Shown here in pieces: positions 1 to 6,208 of a DNA stretch of 6,208 bases (the first letter of the stretch is position 1; every line of letters begins with the position of its first letter). The notes beneath the pieces were generated by a model that had not been told where the DNA came from, did not search any database, and saw only the letters and a program-made list of their open reading frames with translations. Source of the stretch: an uncultured Selenomonadaceae bacterium (GTDB lineage Bacteria > Bacillota > Negativicutes > Selenomonadales > Selenomonadaceae); contig CAJOPJ010000251.1 in assembly GCA_905236325.1 (NCBI GenBank), forward strand, positions 1 to 6,208, given 5' to 3'. Both the position numbers and the translations under genes were made by a program.

Positions 1-422
1 TCGCGCATTTTTTCAAAAGTCCAAAGCCAGTATTCATGATAGTAAGTTGCAAACGCAATTTTTAAATCTTCCGGCATTGAATCGAAATCGACTTCATCAA
101 AAATTTTGCCGGGATATTTTTCTGCAAATAATTTTTCAAATTCTGCCTTCGCAGGTTTATAATCTGCAAAATCTGCAGGAATTAAAATTTTGTCGTGATT
201 AGCCAGAAAATATTTTTGGTACTTCAGAAAGTTTTTGCTATCATTTTCCAACATTTTTTGCAATGCGGAGGCAATATTTTGGATTCTTTCCTCAACTTTA
301 GTTTGGTATTCTGTATTTTGATTTACATAGGCGTTGAATGCGCCGATAACTAAAATCAATGTTGTAAATAAAACTAAAACCAAAGCCAACTTGAAGAGCA
401 GGCTGTCAGTTTTTTTTGTCAT
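1..422 (-). CDS. N-terminal part of a membrane-anchored sensor-like protein (truncated by window edge)
   Basis: Reading the minus strand from the ATG at 422-420 gives 140 uninterrupted codons to the window edge, so the gene is partial. The product starts MTKKTDSLLFK and has one strong hydrophobic segment at about residues 8-29, an uncleaved-anchor type. It continues into a Lys/Glu/Asp-rich, mostly helical and soluble stretch (residues 35-140) ending YYHEYWLWTFEKMR. This is the layout of the extracytoplasmic sensing region of a signalling protein. The output domain (SpoIIE-type phosphatase, GGDEF, histidine kinase or other) would lie beyond the edge and cannot be read. The start is supported by GGAGG eight bases upstream, inside the preceding ABC transporter gene. 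The two genes overlap by 17 bp in different frames, which suggests translational coupling. The open frame and start are clear; the sensor role is inferred from layout only. Confidence 0.75.
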   Translation of the reverse strand, partial: MTKKTDSLLFKLALVLVLFTTLILVIGAFNAYVNQNTEYQTKVEERIQNIASALQKMLENDSKNFLKYQKYFLANHDKILIPADFADYKPAKAEFEKLFAEKYPGKIFDEVDFDSMPEDLKIAFATYYHEYWLWTFEKMR

Positions 423-2124
423 TGGAAATTCCTCCAAAAGACCAACCACCTGCGCCATCCAATTTTAATTCTGCGTCGTGAACTTGGTACAGAGCCTTGC
501 GATGAGCGACGCTTACTATTGTAGCTTGCGGCAAATTTTTTTTCAGCAACTTGTACATTTCAAGTTCAAGCGGTTCGTCCAAAGCTGAGGTTGCTTCGTC
601 CAAGAAAATAAAGTTCGGCTCGGACAAAATTACACGCGCAAAAGCCAGCCTTTGCTGTTCGCCGACTGATAAAATTCTGCTCCAATCTTCGACTGCATTT
701 AATTTTTCAGTCAAGGAAGGCAGTTCAACTTCAGCCAAGACAGATTTTAATTTGCTATTTGGCGGTGAATTTTTTTCGGCTTCAGGATAGATTAAAGCGC
801 GGCGCAAACTTCCAAGCGGCAGGTATGGTTTTTGCGGCAGGAACATGACTTTTGAATTTTCAGGCAGAGAAATTTTGCCGTCCGCCAAATTCCAAAGTCC
901 TGCCAAAGTTCTAAGCAAAGTTGACTTTCCGCAACCGGACGCGCCGACTACCAATAAATTTTTTCCGCTATCCAATTCAAGTGACAAATTTTTCAGCAGT
1001 TTAGTTTCATTCGGCAAGCTGATATTTAAATTTTCGACTTTGAATTTTTCGGCAAGATTTTTTTCAACCTGCGACTTGACTTGCTGAACTTCCTCAACAT
1101 GTTCTGTAAAACCGGCAAGTCGATTGATAACCGCCGCCAAACCTGCGATTGTAGGATAAGCGTCAACAAAGTAAGAAAGTGCGTCTTGAACTCTGCCAAA
1201 AGCCGAAATTGTCTGCATAAGCCCGCCAAGTTGCATTTCATTTCTGAAATATTTCGGTGCGGCAAGAATCAGCGGCACGATAATAGCCAGCTGACCATAA
1301 CCATTGATGTAAAAATTCAGGTGCTTGGTTTTAGTCATCAAGTCGCGGAAATTTTTTATAACATTTTTAAAACGCTCGGTAAAACTTTCAAGCTCTGAAC
1401 TTTCGCCGCGATAAAACGCTATGCTTTCTGAATTTTCACGAACGCGCATCATACTGAATCGAAAATCAGCTTCAAATTTCTGCTGATTAAATTCTAAGCC
1501 GATAAGCTTTTTACCGACCTTGTGCACTAAAAAAGTTCCTGCGCCGGAATAAATTACCGAAAACCAAAACATATAGCCATAAATAATAAATTCATCGCCG
1601 CCGACTTGGAATTTAAATTCGCCCGAAAGTTCCCAAAGCACAAAACTGAACGCAACAAGCGTCGTAATTTGCTTTAAAAATCCAACAATCAAAGTTAAAG
1701 TTGTCGCCACGAAAGAATTTATATCTTCAGAAATACGCTGATCGGGGTTATCAGTCGAACTTTGCAAATGGTAGTAAGTTTGTCCGCTCATCCAAGCGTT
1801 GAGATAATTTTTTGTAAGCCAAGTTCGCCAGCGTATTTGCAAGAGTTGTCGCAGGTAAATTGCGTAAACTGCTATAACTATGTAGATAAACGCCAGCGCA
1901 GAAAATTTTCCTACCAAAGGCCAAAATAAATCTGACTGATATTCCTGCAACGCGTTATAAAATTCATTGTACCAAGTGTTGATTTGCACAAGAAACCAAA
2001 CCGACGCGAAGTTCAAACCGATTACCACGCCGAAAAGTCCCAGTGCTTTAAATTTTTCCTCCGAAGTCCAATAGCCTTTAAACAATTTCCAAAATGCGCG
2101 GAATAAATTGCGCTTTTTCTCCAC
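406..2124 (-). CDS. SbmA/BacA/YddA-like ABC transporter, fused permease and ATPase
   Basis: This 572-residue protein is a half-transporter expected to work as a homodimer in the cytoplasmic membrane. The N-terminal 340 residues form the membrane domain. Hydrophobic segments are clear near residues 28-48, 73-92, 140-165 and 178-200, with weaker ones near 275-290 and 318-335. The family-type stretches TSEEK (20-24), TDNPDQRI (124-131) and RENSESIAFYRGE (229-241) point to the YddA/BacA/ABCD group (COG4178-like). The ATPase domain has Walker A GASGCGKST (394-402), Q-loop Q431, signature LSVGEQQR (485-492, with Val where LSGGQ has Gly), Walker B FIFLDE (505-510), D-loop SALD and switch His541, so it should be active. 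Relatives move peptides, cobalamin or acyl-CoA; the substrate here cannot be told. The start is GTG, preceded by AGGTGG with a 7-base spacer. The gene follows zapA by 11 bp and overlaps the next gene by 17 bp. Confidence 0.93.
   Translation of the reverse strand: MEKKRNLFRAFWKLFKGYWTSEEKFKALGLFGVVIGLNFASVWFLVQINTWYNEFYNALQEYQSDLFWPLVGKFSALAFIYIVIAVYAIYLRQLLQIRWRTWLTKNYLNAWMSGQTYYHLQSSTDNPDQRISEDINSFVATTLTLIVGFLKQITTLVAFSFVLWELSGEFKFQVGGDEFIIYGYMFWFSVIYSGAGTFLVHKVGKKLIGLEFNQQKFEADFRFSMMRVRENSESIAFYRGESSELESFTERFKNVIKNFRDLMTKTKHLNFYINGYGQLAIIVPLILAAPKYFRNEMQLGGLMQTISAFGRVQDALSYFVDAYPTIAGLAAVINRLAGFTEHVEEVQQVKSQVEKNLAEKFKVENLNISLPNETKLLKNLSLELDSGKNLLVVGASGCGKSTLLRTLAGLWNLADGKISLPENSKVMFLPQKPYLPLGSLRRALIYPEAEKNSPPNSKLKSVLAEVELPSLTEKLNAVEDWSRILSVGEQQRLAFARVILSEPNFIFLDEATSALDEPLELEMYKLLKKNLPQATIVSVAHRKALYQVHDAELKLDGAGGWSFGGISNDKKN
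431..435 (-). promoter_or_regulatory. Ribosome binding site of the truncated downstream gene
   Basis: GGAGG on the minus strand lies eight bases before the ATG at 422. It sits within the last codons of the ABC transporter gene. It fixes the start of the partial downstream gene and supports a genuine 17-bp gene overlap. Confidence 0.8.
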
Positions 2125-2131
2125 GCTGTCA

Positions 2132-2137
2132 CCACCT
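2132..2137 (-). promoter_or_regulatory. Ribosome binding site deciding the GTG start of the ABC transporter
   Basis: AGGTGG on the minus strand lies seven bases before the GTG at 2124-2122. It overlaps the zapA stop codon TAG (2138-2136). No in-frame ATG is better placed, so GTG is taken as the start. Confidence 0.75.
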
Positions 2138-2402
2138 ATTTATTTTCGTCCAGCAAAGCTAAAAGCTCATCATAATCTTTCTTGAGTTGCATATAATCTT
2201 CAGCAATTTTCAGCGCGGCAGAAACAGCAACGCGACTTCCTGCAAAAGTACGTGTGTTCTGCGAAATTGATTTCATTGTCGAATCAACCATCTGCACAAT
2301 TTTTTTCAAGCCTTCAGGATCGTCAGTTTTCAGTTTATAAATTTCGCCGTTAATTTCGACTTCGACGCGCTGTTGTGCGCCTGCAGATTTTTTTTCGTCC
2401 AT
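2136..2402 (-). CDS. zapA: Cell division protein ZapA
   Basis: The 88-residue product matches small Firmicute-type ZapA. The N-terminal half (residues 12-60) carries the β-rich head motif VEVEINGEIYKLKTDDPEGL followed by helical IVQMVDSTM. The C-terminal half (about 60-87) is a charged helix with heptad character, AEDYMQLKKDYDELLALL, as expected for the ZapA dimer/tetramer coiled coil. ZapA binds FtsZ filaments at midcell and promotes their bundling. The residue run MDEKKSAGAQQ before the head is probably disordered. The start is ATG, with GAGGTG eight bases upstream that overlaps the pheT stop. Placement directly after pheT is the usual Firmicute arrangement and supports the call. Length is normal and nothing looks broken. 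Confidence 0.9.
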   Translation of the reverse strand: MDEKKSAGAQQRVEVEINGEIYKLKTDDPEGLKKIVQMVDSTMKSISQNTRTFAGSRVAVSAALKIAEDYMQLKKDYDELLALLDENK

Positions 2403-2414
2403 AAGCCGAACACC

Positions 2415-4817
2415 TCAACTTCTAAGCTCCGCACCGAAAGTTTTTTCAACCTGCGACAAAATATTTTTAAATGCGTCGTCAGCTTCAGAATCAGTCAAAG
2501 TGCGTTCGTTCGACTGGAATTTAATTGCAAATGCTAAAGATTTTTTGTCAGCAGAAATTCTGTCACCTGTGTAAACATCAAACAAAGTCACGCCGCTGAA
2601 AAAATTTCCTGCCGACTTTGTAATAACTTTTTCAACTTCGCCGGCTGCGATATTTTTATCAACCAAAATCGCCAAGTCGCGCGAAATTGCAGGATACTTC
2701 GGCAACGGTTCAAAGCTGAATTTTTTAGCTGTGTACTTCATCAAAGTCGCAATGTCAGCTTCAAAGACAAAAATTTTCTTGTTGATTCCGAAACTTTCAG
2801 CAACTGCAGGGTGAACTTCGCCGACAATTGCGATAACTTCCTTGCCTTTTTTGAACGCCGCAGTTTTGCCGGGATGTAAGGCGTAATGAAAGCTGACTTC
2901 GACGCTGTATTTTGAAATTGACAGCGCGGCGAAAAGCTCCTCAACAAAGCCTTTTGCGTCATAAAAATCAACTTCGGCTGAACTTTGATTCCAACCTTTC
3001 GGCTCGCGTCTGCCCATAATCAAGCCGCAAAGTTTTTGAACTTCAAGTGGCTGTTCAGTGACAGGCAAATTTTTTGGAAAGAACACCGGCGCAATTTCAA
3101 ACAAGCGCACATCTTCATTTTTGCGTGAAAAATTTCTTGCCGCATTTTCCAAAATCGAACCGACTAAATTTGTACGCAGGAGTGGATTTTCATCAGTCAG
3201 TGGATTCATAATCGGCACGGCGCGACGCAGCTCACTGTCAGCCGGAATTTGCAATTTGTCGAAAGTTTCTTGGCTTGTAAAGGCGAAAGAAACTGCCTCA
3301 TTCATACCTAAAGTTGTCAGCGTCAATTTAATTTTGTCAGTGAAATTTTGCACGGCGGATTGTCTGCCTTGTTGAGAACCTTTCGGCAAAGTTGCAGGAA
3401 TTTTATCAAAGCCATAAATTCTTGCGACTTCTTCCGACAAATCTTCCGGCAAAGTAACATCGTTTCGCCAGTCAGGAACAGTCGCCACAAAGTCAGTCGA
3501 AATTTCAAAGCCAAGCGCGGCTAAAATTTTTGTAATTTCTTCGGCAGGTAAATCAGTACCCAACCTGTTGTTAATCTGCGCAGGATTGAAATTAACTTTG
3601 ACTTCAGTTTTTTTCACAGGATAGTTATCGACAATGCCTTTGCAAACTTTACACGCGCCCATTTCCTGCAAAAGTTGTGCAGCTCTGTCCAGCGCAGTGA
3701 CAGTTGCATTTGGATTTACGCCGCGTTCAAATCTGCCGGACGCTTCGGAATGTAAGCCGACTGCGCGACTTGTTCTGCGAATCGACGCAGAATTAAAACT
3801 TGCCGCCTCAAGCACAACTGTTGTAGTTTTGTCAGTAATTTCAGTTTCAAAGCCGCCCATAACGCCTGCTAAACCTGCGGCTTTTTCTGCGTCTGCAATT
3901 ACAAGTTCATCGCCTTTAGCTAATCTGCTGGAGTCGTCGAGAGTGTGAAGTTGTTCACCTGAAACTGCGCGGCGTGCGTTTAAAATTTTTCCTGCAATTT
4001 GGTTGTAATCATAAGCATGCATTGGCTGACCAAGTTCAACCATAACAAAATTTGTAACATCGACAACATTGTTAATCGCGCGGATTCCTGCGCTTTCAAG
4101 TCTTTGTTGCATCCAGTCAGGTGAAGGAAATAATTTTACATCAGTTAAAACACGCGCTGAAAATCTTGAACACAAATCAGGCGCGTCAATTTTTATGTCG
4201 ATTAAATTTTTAGCTTCATTTTCATCATCTTCACGAACTTTGATTTCAGGAAAGTGCGGCTTGTTGCCTGTTAAAACTGCGGCTTCGCGAACTAAACCAA
4301 ATGCGCTGAAACAATCGCCGCGATTTGCTGTAAGTTCAAATTCCAAAATATCGCCGTCCAAGCCTAAAACTTCAGCCGCAGGAATTCCGACAGGCGTATC
4401 AGCCGGCAAAATATAAATTCCGCTCGAATCGCCTTCGATGTTCATTTCATCCGCCGAACAAAGCATACCGTTTGACACGACGCCGCGCAGTTTGCCTTTT
4501 GAAATTTTTTTACCGCAAGGCAAATTTGCTCCGACCAACGCGACAGGCACAATTTGTCCTTCAGCAACATTTTGTGCGCCGGTTACAATTTGAAGTAAAT
4601 CGCCGCTGCCAATGTTAAGCTGACAAATTTGCAGATGATCTGAGTCCGGATGCGCGGTAATTTTTTCAATTTTTCCAGTAACAACTTTTTCCAAACCTTC
4701 GCCGGCGTGAATTACATTTTCAACAGGAATACCAGCCATTGTAAATTTTTCTGCCAGTTCGTCCGCCGACAAATTTATCTCAAGATAATCTTTTAACCAT
4801 TTAGTAGAAATTTGCAT
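2415..4817 (-). CDS. pheT: Phenylalanyl-tRNA synthetase beta subunit
   Basis: The 800-residue length is normal for bacterial PheT, which pairs with PheS as an α2β2 cytoplasmic enzyme charging tRNA-Phe. Domains in order: an N-terminal segment (1-38); an OB-fold tRNA-binding domain (about 40-150, with HPDSDHLQIC at 56-65 and GxxLPCGKKISKGKLRGV around 96-113); the B3/B4 editing domain (about 210-395, with GLAGVMGG at 315-322 and SEASGRFERGV at 357-367), which in the family hydrolyses mischarged Tyr-tRNA-Phe; a B5 domain (about 405-474, ending DWRNDVTLPEDLSEEVARIY); a synthetase-like non-catalytic core (about 480-690); and a C-terminal anticodon-binding FDX-ACB domain (about 704-797, starting PKYPAISRDLAILVD). 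The ATG start has GGGAG eight bases upstream. It lies 34 bp after pheS and 12 bp before zapA. All expected domains are present and no frameshift is seen. Confidence 0.98.
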   Translation of the reverse strand: MQISTKWLKDYLEINLSADELAEKFTMAGIPVENVIHAGEGLEKVVTGKIEKITAHPDSDHLQICQLNIGSGDLLQIVTGAQNVAEGQIVPVALVGANLPCGKKISKGKLRGVVSNGMLCSADEMNIEGDSSGIYILPADTPVGIPAAEVLGLDGDILEFELTANRGDCFSAFGLVREAAVLTGNKPHFPEIKVREDDENEAKNLIDIKIDAPDLCSRFSARVLTDVKLFPSPDWMQQRLESAGIRAINNVVDVTNFVMVELGQPMHAYDYNQIAGKILNARRAVSGEQLHTLDDSSRLAKGDELVIADAEKAAGLAGVMGGFETEITDKTTTVVLEAASFNSASIRRTSRAVGLHSEASGRFERGVNPNATVTALDRAAQLLQEMGACKVCKGIVDNYPVKKTEVKVNFNPAQINNRLGTDLPAEEITKILAALGFEISTDFVATVPDWRNDVTLPEDLSEEVARIYGFDKIPATLPKGSQQGRQSAVQNFTDKIKLTLTTLGMNEAVSFAFTSQETFDKLQIPADSELRRAVPIMNPLTDENPLLRTNLVGSILENAARNFSRKNEDVRLFEIAPVFFPKNLPVTEQPLEVQKLCGLIMGRREPKGWNQSSAEVDFYDAKGFVEELFAALSISKYSVEVSFHYALHPGKTAAFKKGKEVIAIVGEVHPAVAESFGINKKIFVFEADIATLMKYTAKKFSFEPLPKYPAISRDLAILVDKNIAAGEVEKVITKSAGNFFSGVTLFDVYTGDRISADKKSLAFAIKFQSNERTLTDSEADDAFKNILSQVEKTFGAELRS

Positions 4818-4851
4818 TTAATTTTCTCCCTCCAAAGTCAATAATCGCACT

Positions 4852-5886
4852 TCAAAATTGATTTAAAAATCTGATGTCATTGTCGAAAAACAGTCGCATA
4901 TCGTCCACGCCGTAAGTCAGCATCGCAATTCTTTCAATGCCAAGACCGAACGCAAAACCGCTAACCTTGCTTGAGTCGTAGCCGCTCATTTCCAGAACTT
5001 TTGGGTGAACCATTCCTGCGCCCAAAATTTCCAGCCAGCCGCTACCGTGACAAACTTTGCAATGTTCGTCCGCGCCTTTGCACATAACGCAGGAAACATC
5101 AACTTCAGTGCTTGGTTCTGTGAATGGGAAGAAACTTGGACGCAATCTGATCTGTGCGCTGTCGCCAAAAATTTTTTTACAAAAATAATCCAGCGTACCT
5201 TTCAAGTCGGCGAAAGTGATATTTTCATCAATAACCAAACCTTCAACCTGAGTGAACATTGGCGCGTGAGATGCGTCATAATCGTCGCGGCGATAAACTC
5301 TGCCCGGCGCAATCATTCTAATCGGCGCATTGGCAGTATTTTTTTGCATTGTACGCGCTTGAACAGGCGAAGTTTGCGTCCTGAGCAAAATTTCTTCAGT
5401 AATGTAAAATGAATCCTGCATATCGCGTGCAGGGTGGTCTTTTGGCAAATTTAACGCTTCAAAATTGAAATAATCTGTTTCGACTTCAGGACCTTCCTCA
5501 ACGCTGTAGCCCATTTCAATAAAAATATTTTTAACTTTGTTCAGCGTCAAAGTCAGCGGATGCAAATTTCCTGCGTGAACTTGTCTGCCCGGCAAAGTTA
5601 CATCAATTTTTTCCGACGCCAATTTATTTTTTAATTCCTGTGCTTTAAGTTCAGAATTTTTTTCTGCCAAAAGTTGTTCAATTTGTGCGCGCGCTTCATT
5701 AACAATTTTGCCGATTCTTGGTCTATCCTCTGCGCTTAATTGACTCATTCCGCGCAGTAAAGTTGTCAATTCGCCTTTTTTGCCAAGAAATTTTACTCTG
5801 ACTTCATCAAGTTCCTTCAAATTGCTTGACGCTGATTTTATTGCTTGTTCTGCCATTTCCTTCAAACTTTGTATTTTATTTTCCAA
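4852..5886 (-). CDS. pheS: Phenylalanyl-tRNA synthetase alpha subunit
   Basis: PheS carries the class II catalytic site that activates Phe and transfers it to tRNA-Phe. Starting at the TTG at 5886-5884 gives 344 residues, which as I recall is the B. subtilis PheS length. The first 95 residues form the charged N-terminal coiled coil that grips the tRNA. Motif 2 is at about 196-219 (RVYRRDDYDASHAPMFTQVE). Motif 3 is at 310-331, with GFAFGLGIERIAML; Ala312 corresponds to the substrate-pocket Ala294 of E. coli PheS. Cys266, Cys269, Cys276 and Cys279 form a CxxC-x6-CxxC knuckle, which is common in Firmicute PheS. A longer reading from a TTG at 5904 would add six residues but would place the ribosome binding site inside the gene, so it is rejected. 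Transcription probably starts from the promoter at 5929-5957. No T-box leader is visible. Confidence 0.97.
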   Translation of the reverse strand: MENKIQSLKEMAEQAIKSASSNLKELDEVRVKFLGKKGELTTLLRGMSQLSAEDRPRIGKIVNEARAQIEQLLAEKNSELKAQELKNKLASEKIDVTLPGRQVHAGNLHPLTLTLNKVKNIFIEMGYSVEEGPEVETDYFNFEALNLPKDHPARDMQDSFYITEEILLRTQTSPVQARTMQKNTANAPIRMIAPGRVYRRDDYDASHAPMFTQVEGLVIDENITFADLKGTLDYFCKKIFGDSAQIRLRPSFFPFTEPSTEVDVSCVMCKGADEHCKVCHGSGWLEILGAGMVHPKVLEMSGYDSSKVSGFAFGLGIERIAMLTYGVDDMRLFFDNDIRFLNQF

Positions 5887-5894
5887 TTTTACTA

Positions 5895-5900
5895 CTCCTT
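5895..5900 (-). promoter_or_regulatory. Ribosome binding site deciding the TTG start of pheS
   Basis: AAGGAG (within GGAAGGAG, 5895-5902) lies eight bases before the TTG at 5886. The same 7-8 base spacing is seen at the other starts in this window, which favours this start over the in-frame TTG at 5904. Confidence 0.85.
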
Positions 5901-5902
5901 CC

Positions 5903-5933
5903 AAAAATAAAAAAATTTCCGCCGTGAAATTTT
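5903..5933 (-). terminator. Candidate weak intrinsic terminator after the polyferredoxin gene
   Basis: On the minus strand AAAATTTC (5933-5926), a 6-base loop ACGGCG and GAAATTTT (5919-5912) form a perfect 8-bp stem. It is followed by TTTATTTTT (5911-5903). The shape is that of a Rho-independent terminator, placed 20 bp past the polyferredoxin stop. The stem has only one G-C pair, so it is weak and may be fortuitous in AT-rich DNA. It also overlaps the -10 of the proposed pheS promoter. Confidence 0.35.
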
Positions 5934-5957
5934 ATCACAAGGCAGAATTTACTTCAA
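5929..5957 (-). promoter_or_regulatory. Candidate sigma-A promoter for the pheST-zapA operon
   Basis: On the minus strand TTGAAG (5957-5952) and TAAAAT (5934-5929) are separated by exactly 17 bases, close to TTGACA-N17-TATAAT (4/6 and 5/6 matches). Transcription would start near 5922 and give a leader of about 36 bases before the pheS TTG. The -35 box overlaps the stop codon of the polyferredoxin gene. In AT-rich DNA such matches arise by chance, so confidence is moderate. Confidence 0.45.
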
Positions 5958-6208
5958 CTTAATTTAATTTTTATTGCGGCAGTCGGACAAATTTTTTCAC
6001 AATCGCCGCATAAAATACATTCTGTACAGTCAGTTTGTCTGACAGGATTTACTTCCATTCGGCAAATTTTTTTACATTTTCCGCACGAAATACATTTTGT
6101 TTTGTCAATTTTCAGCCGATAAAAACTAATTTTGTTCAAAATTCCATAAATTGCACCTAATGGACAAATTATTTTACAAAAAAATCTGTAATTTAAAATG
6201 CTAAAAAA
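5954..6208 (-). CDS. C-terminal part of a NapH/YccM-like membrane polyferredoxin (truncated by window edge)
   Basis: The frame is open from the window edge to the TGA at 5956-5954, giving 84 residues. It begins with a hydrophobic/aromatic stretch, RFFCKIICPLGAIYGIL (8-24). Its CxxxCP motif (Cys11, Cys15) is typical of the end of the last membrane segment in NapH/NosR/YccM-type proteins. Two 4Fe-4S motifs follow: CISCGKCKKIC (Cys39, 42, 45, 49) and CILCGDCEKICP (Cys64, 67, 70, 74), with an extra Cys61. The first cluster lacks the usual Pro after its fourth Cys and has Arg50 instead. Such proteins pass electrons between membrane quinols or flavoproteins and a reductase; the partner here is off the edge and unknown. 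A TTG at 6139 could be read as the start of a 61-residue ferredoxin, but no ribosome binding site precedes it and the upstream frame encodes conserved family sequence. This is therefore one larger gene cut by the window. Confidence 0.85.
   Translation of the reverse strand, partial: FFSILNYRFFCKIICPLGAIYGILNKISFYRLKIDKTKCISCGKCKKICRMEVNPVRQTDCTECILCGDCEKICPTAAIKIKLS

Noticed and set aside
406..417. Slippery heptamer A AAA AAC directly before the ABC stop codon, suggesting a programmed -1 frameshift
   Set aside because: A -1 shift does not enter the frame of the downstream gene (that needs +1) and meets a stop about a dozen codons later. No strong downstream structure was evident.
1026..1265. 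Minus-strand open frames in other frames within the ABC gene, pheT and pheS (1026-1265, 2741-2971, 3323-3514, 4986-5168)
   Set aside because: They are out of frame inside longer conserved coding regions and look like translated shadows of them.
1081..1398. Plus-strand open frame of 105 codons, and similar ones at 551-790, 845-1087, 3058-3375, 3634-3948, 4069-4416, 5005-5412 and 5780-5962
   Set aside because: All lie antisense to well-supported genes, have no recognisable domains, and have composition explained by the opposite strand. They are shadows.
5065..5091. Four-cysteine knuckle (CxxC-x6-CxxC) in PheS as a possible novel metal site
   Set aside because: Comparable CxxC pairs are usual in Firmicute PheS at this position, so it is a family feature and not a novelty.
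1..6208. Search for a novel defence system, CRISPR array, mobile element or RNA gene
   Set aside because: The window is filled by six closely packed minus-strand genes with recognisable families or layouts. No direct repeats, terminal inverted repeats, transposase, tRNA-like cloverleaf or unexplained long non-coding stretch was seen by eye.

Overview
All six genes in this window lie on the minus strand and are packed closely together. The AT-rich composition, the pheS-pheT-zapA order, the four-cysteine insert in PheS and the GGAGG-type ribosome binding sites all suggest a low-GC Firmicute. An SbmA/BacA/YddA-type ABC transporter downstream would fit a diderm Firmicute such as a member of the Negativicutes, but that placement is an inference. 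Translated similarity as I recall it supports it; no search was run.

In transcription order (high to low coordinates) the layout is as follows. First comes the C-terminal 84 codons of a NapH/YccM-like membrane polyferredoxin (5954-6208, cut by the window edge). A 67-bp gap follows with a plausible sigma-A promoter and a weak hairpin plus T-run. Then come pheS (4852-5886, TTG start), pheT (2415-4817), zapA (2136-2402) and a fused permease-ATPase ABC transporter (406-2124, GTG start). Last is the N-terminal 140 codons of a membrane-anchored, probably extracytoplasmic-sensing protein (1-422, cut by the window edge).

The pheS-to-sensor block looks like one operon. Gaps are 34, 12 and 11 bp, and the last two genes overlap by 17 bp. 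The pheT and zapA stop codons overlap the ribosome binding site of the next gene. PheS and PheT form phenylalanyl-tRNA synthetase, and ZapA stabilises the FtsZ ring. The ABC transporter and the overlapping sensor-like gene look like a separate functional pair attached to the housekeeping genes. No stretch over 300 bases lacks a gene. I saw no RNA genes, insertion sequences, CRISPR arrays or large repeats. The region is mostly ordinary core genome; the points worth a second look are at the gene junctions and the two truncated edge genes.
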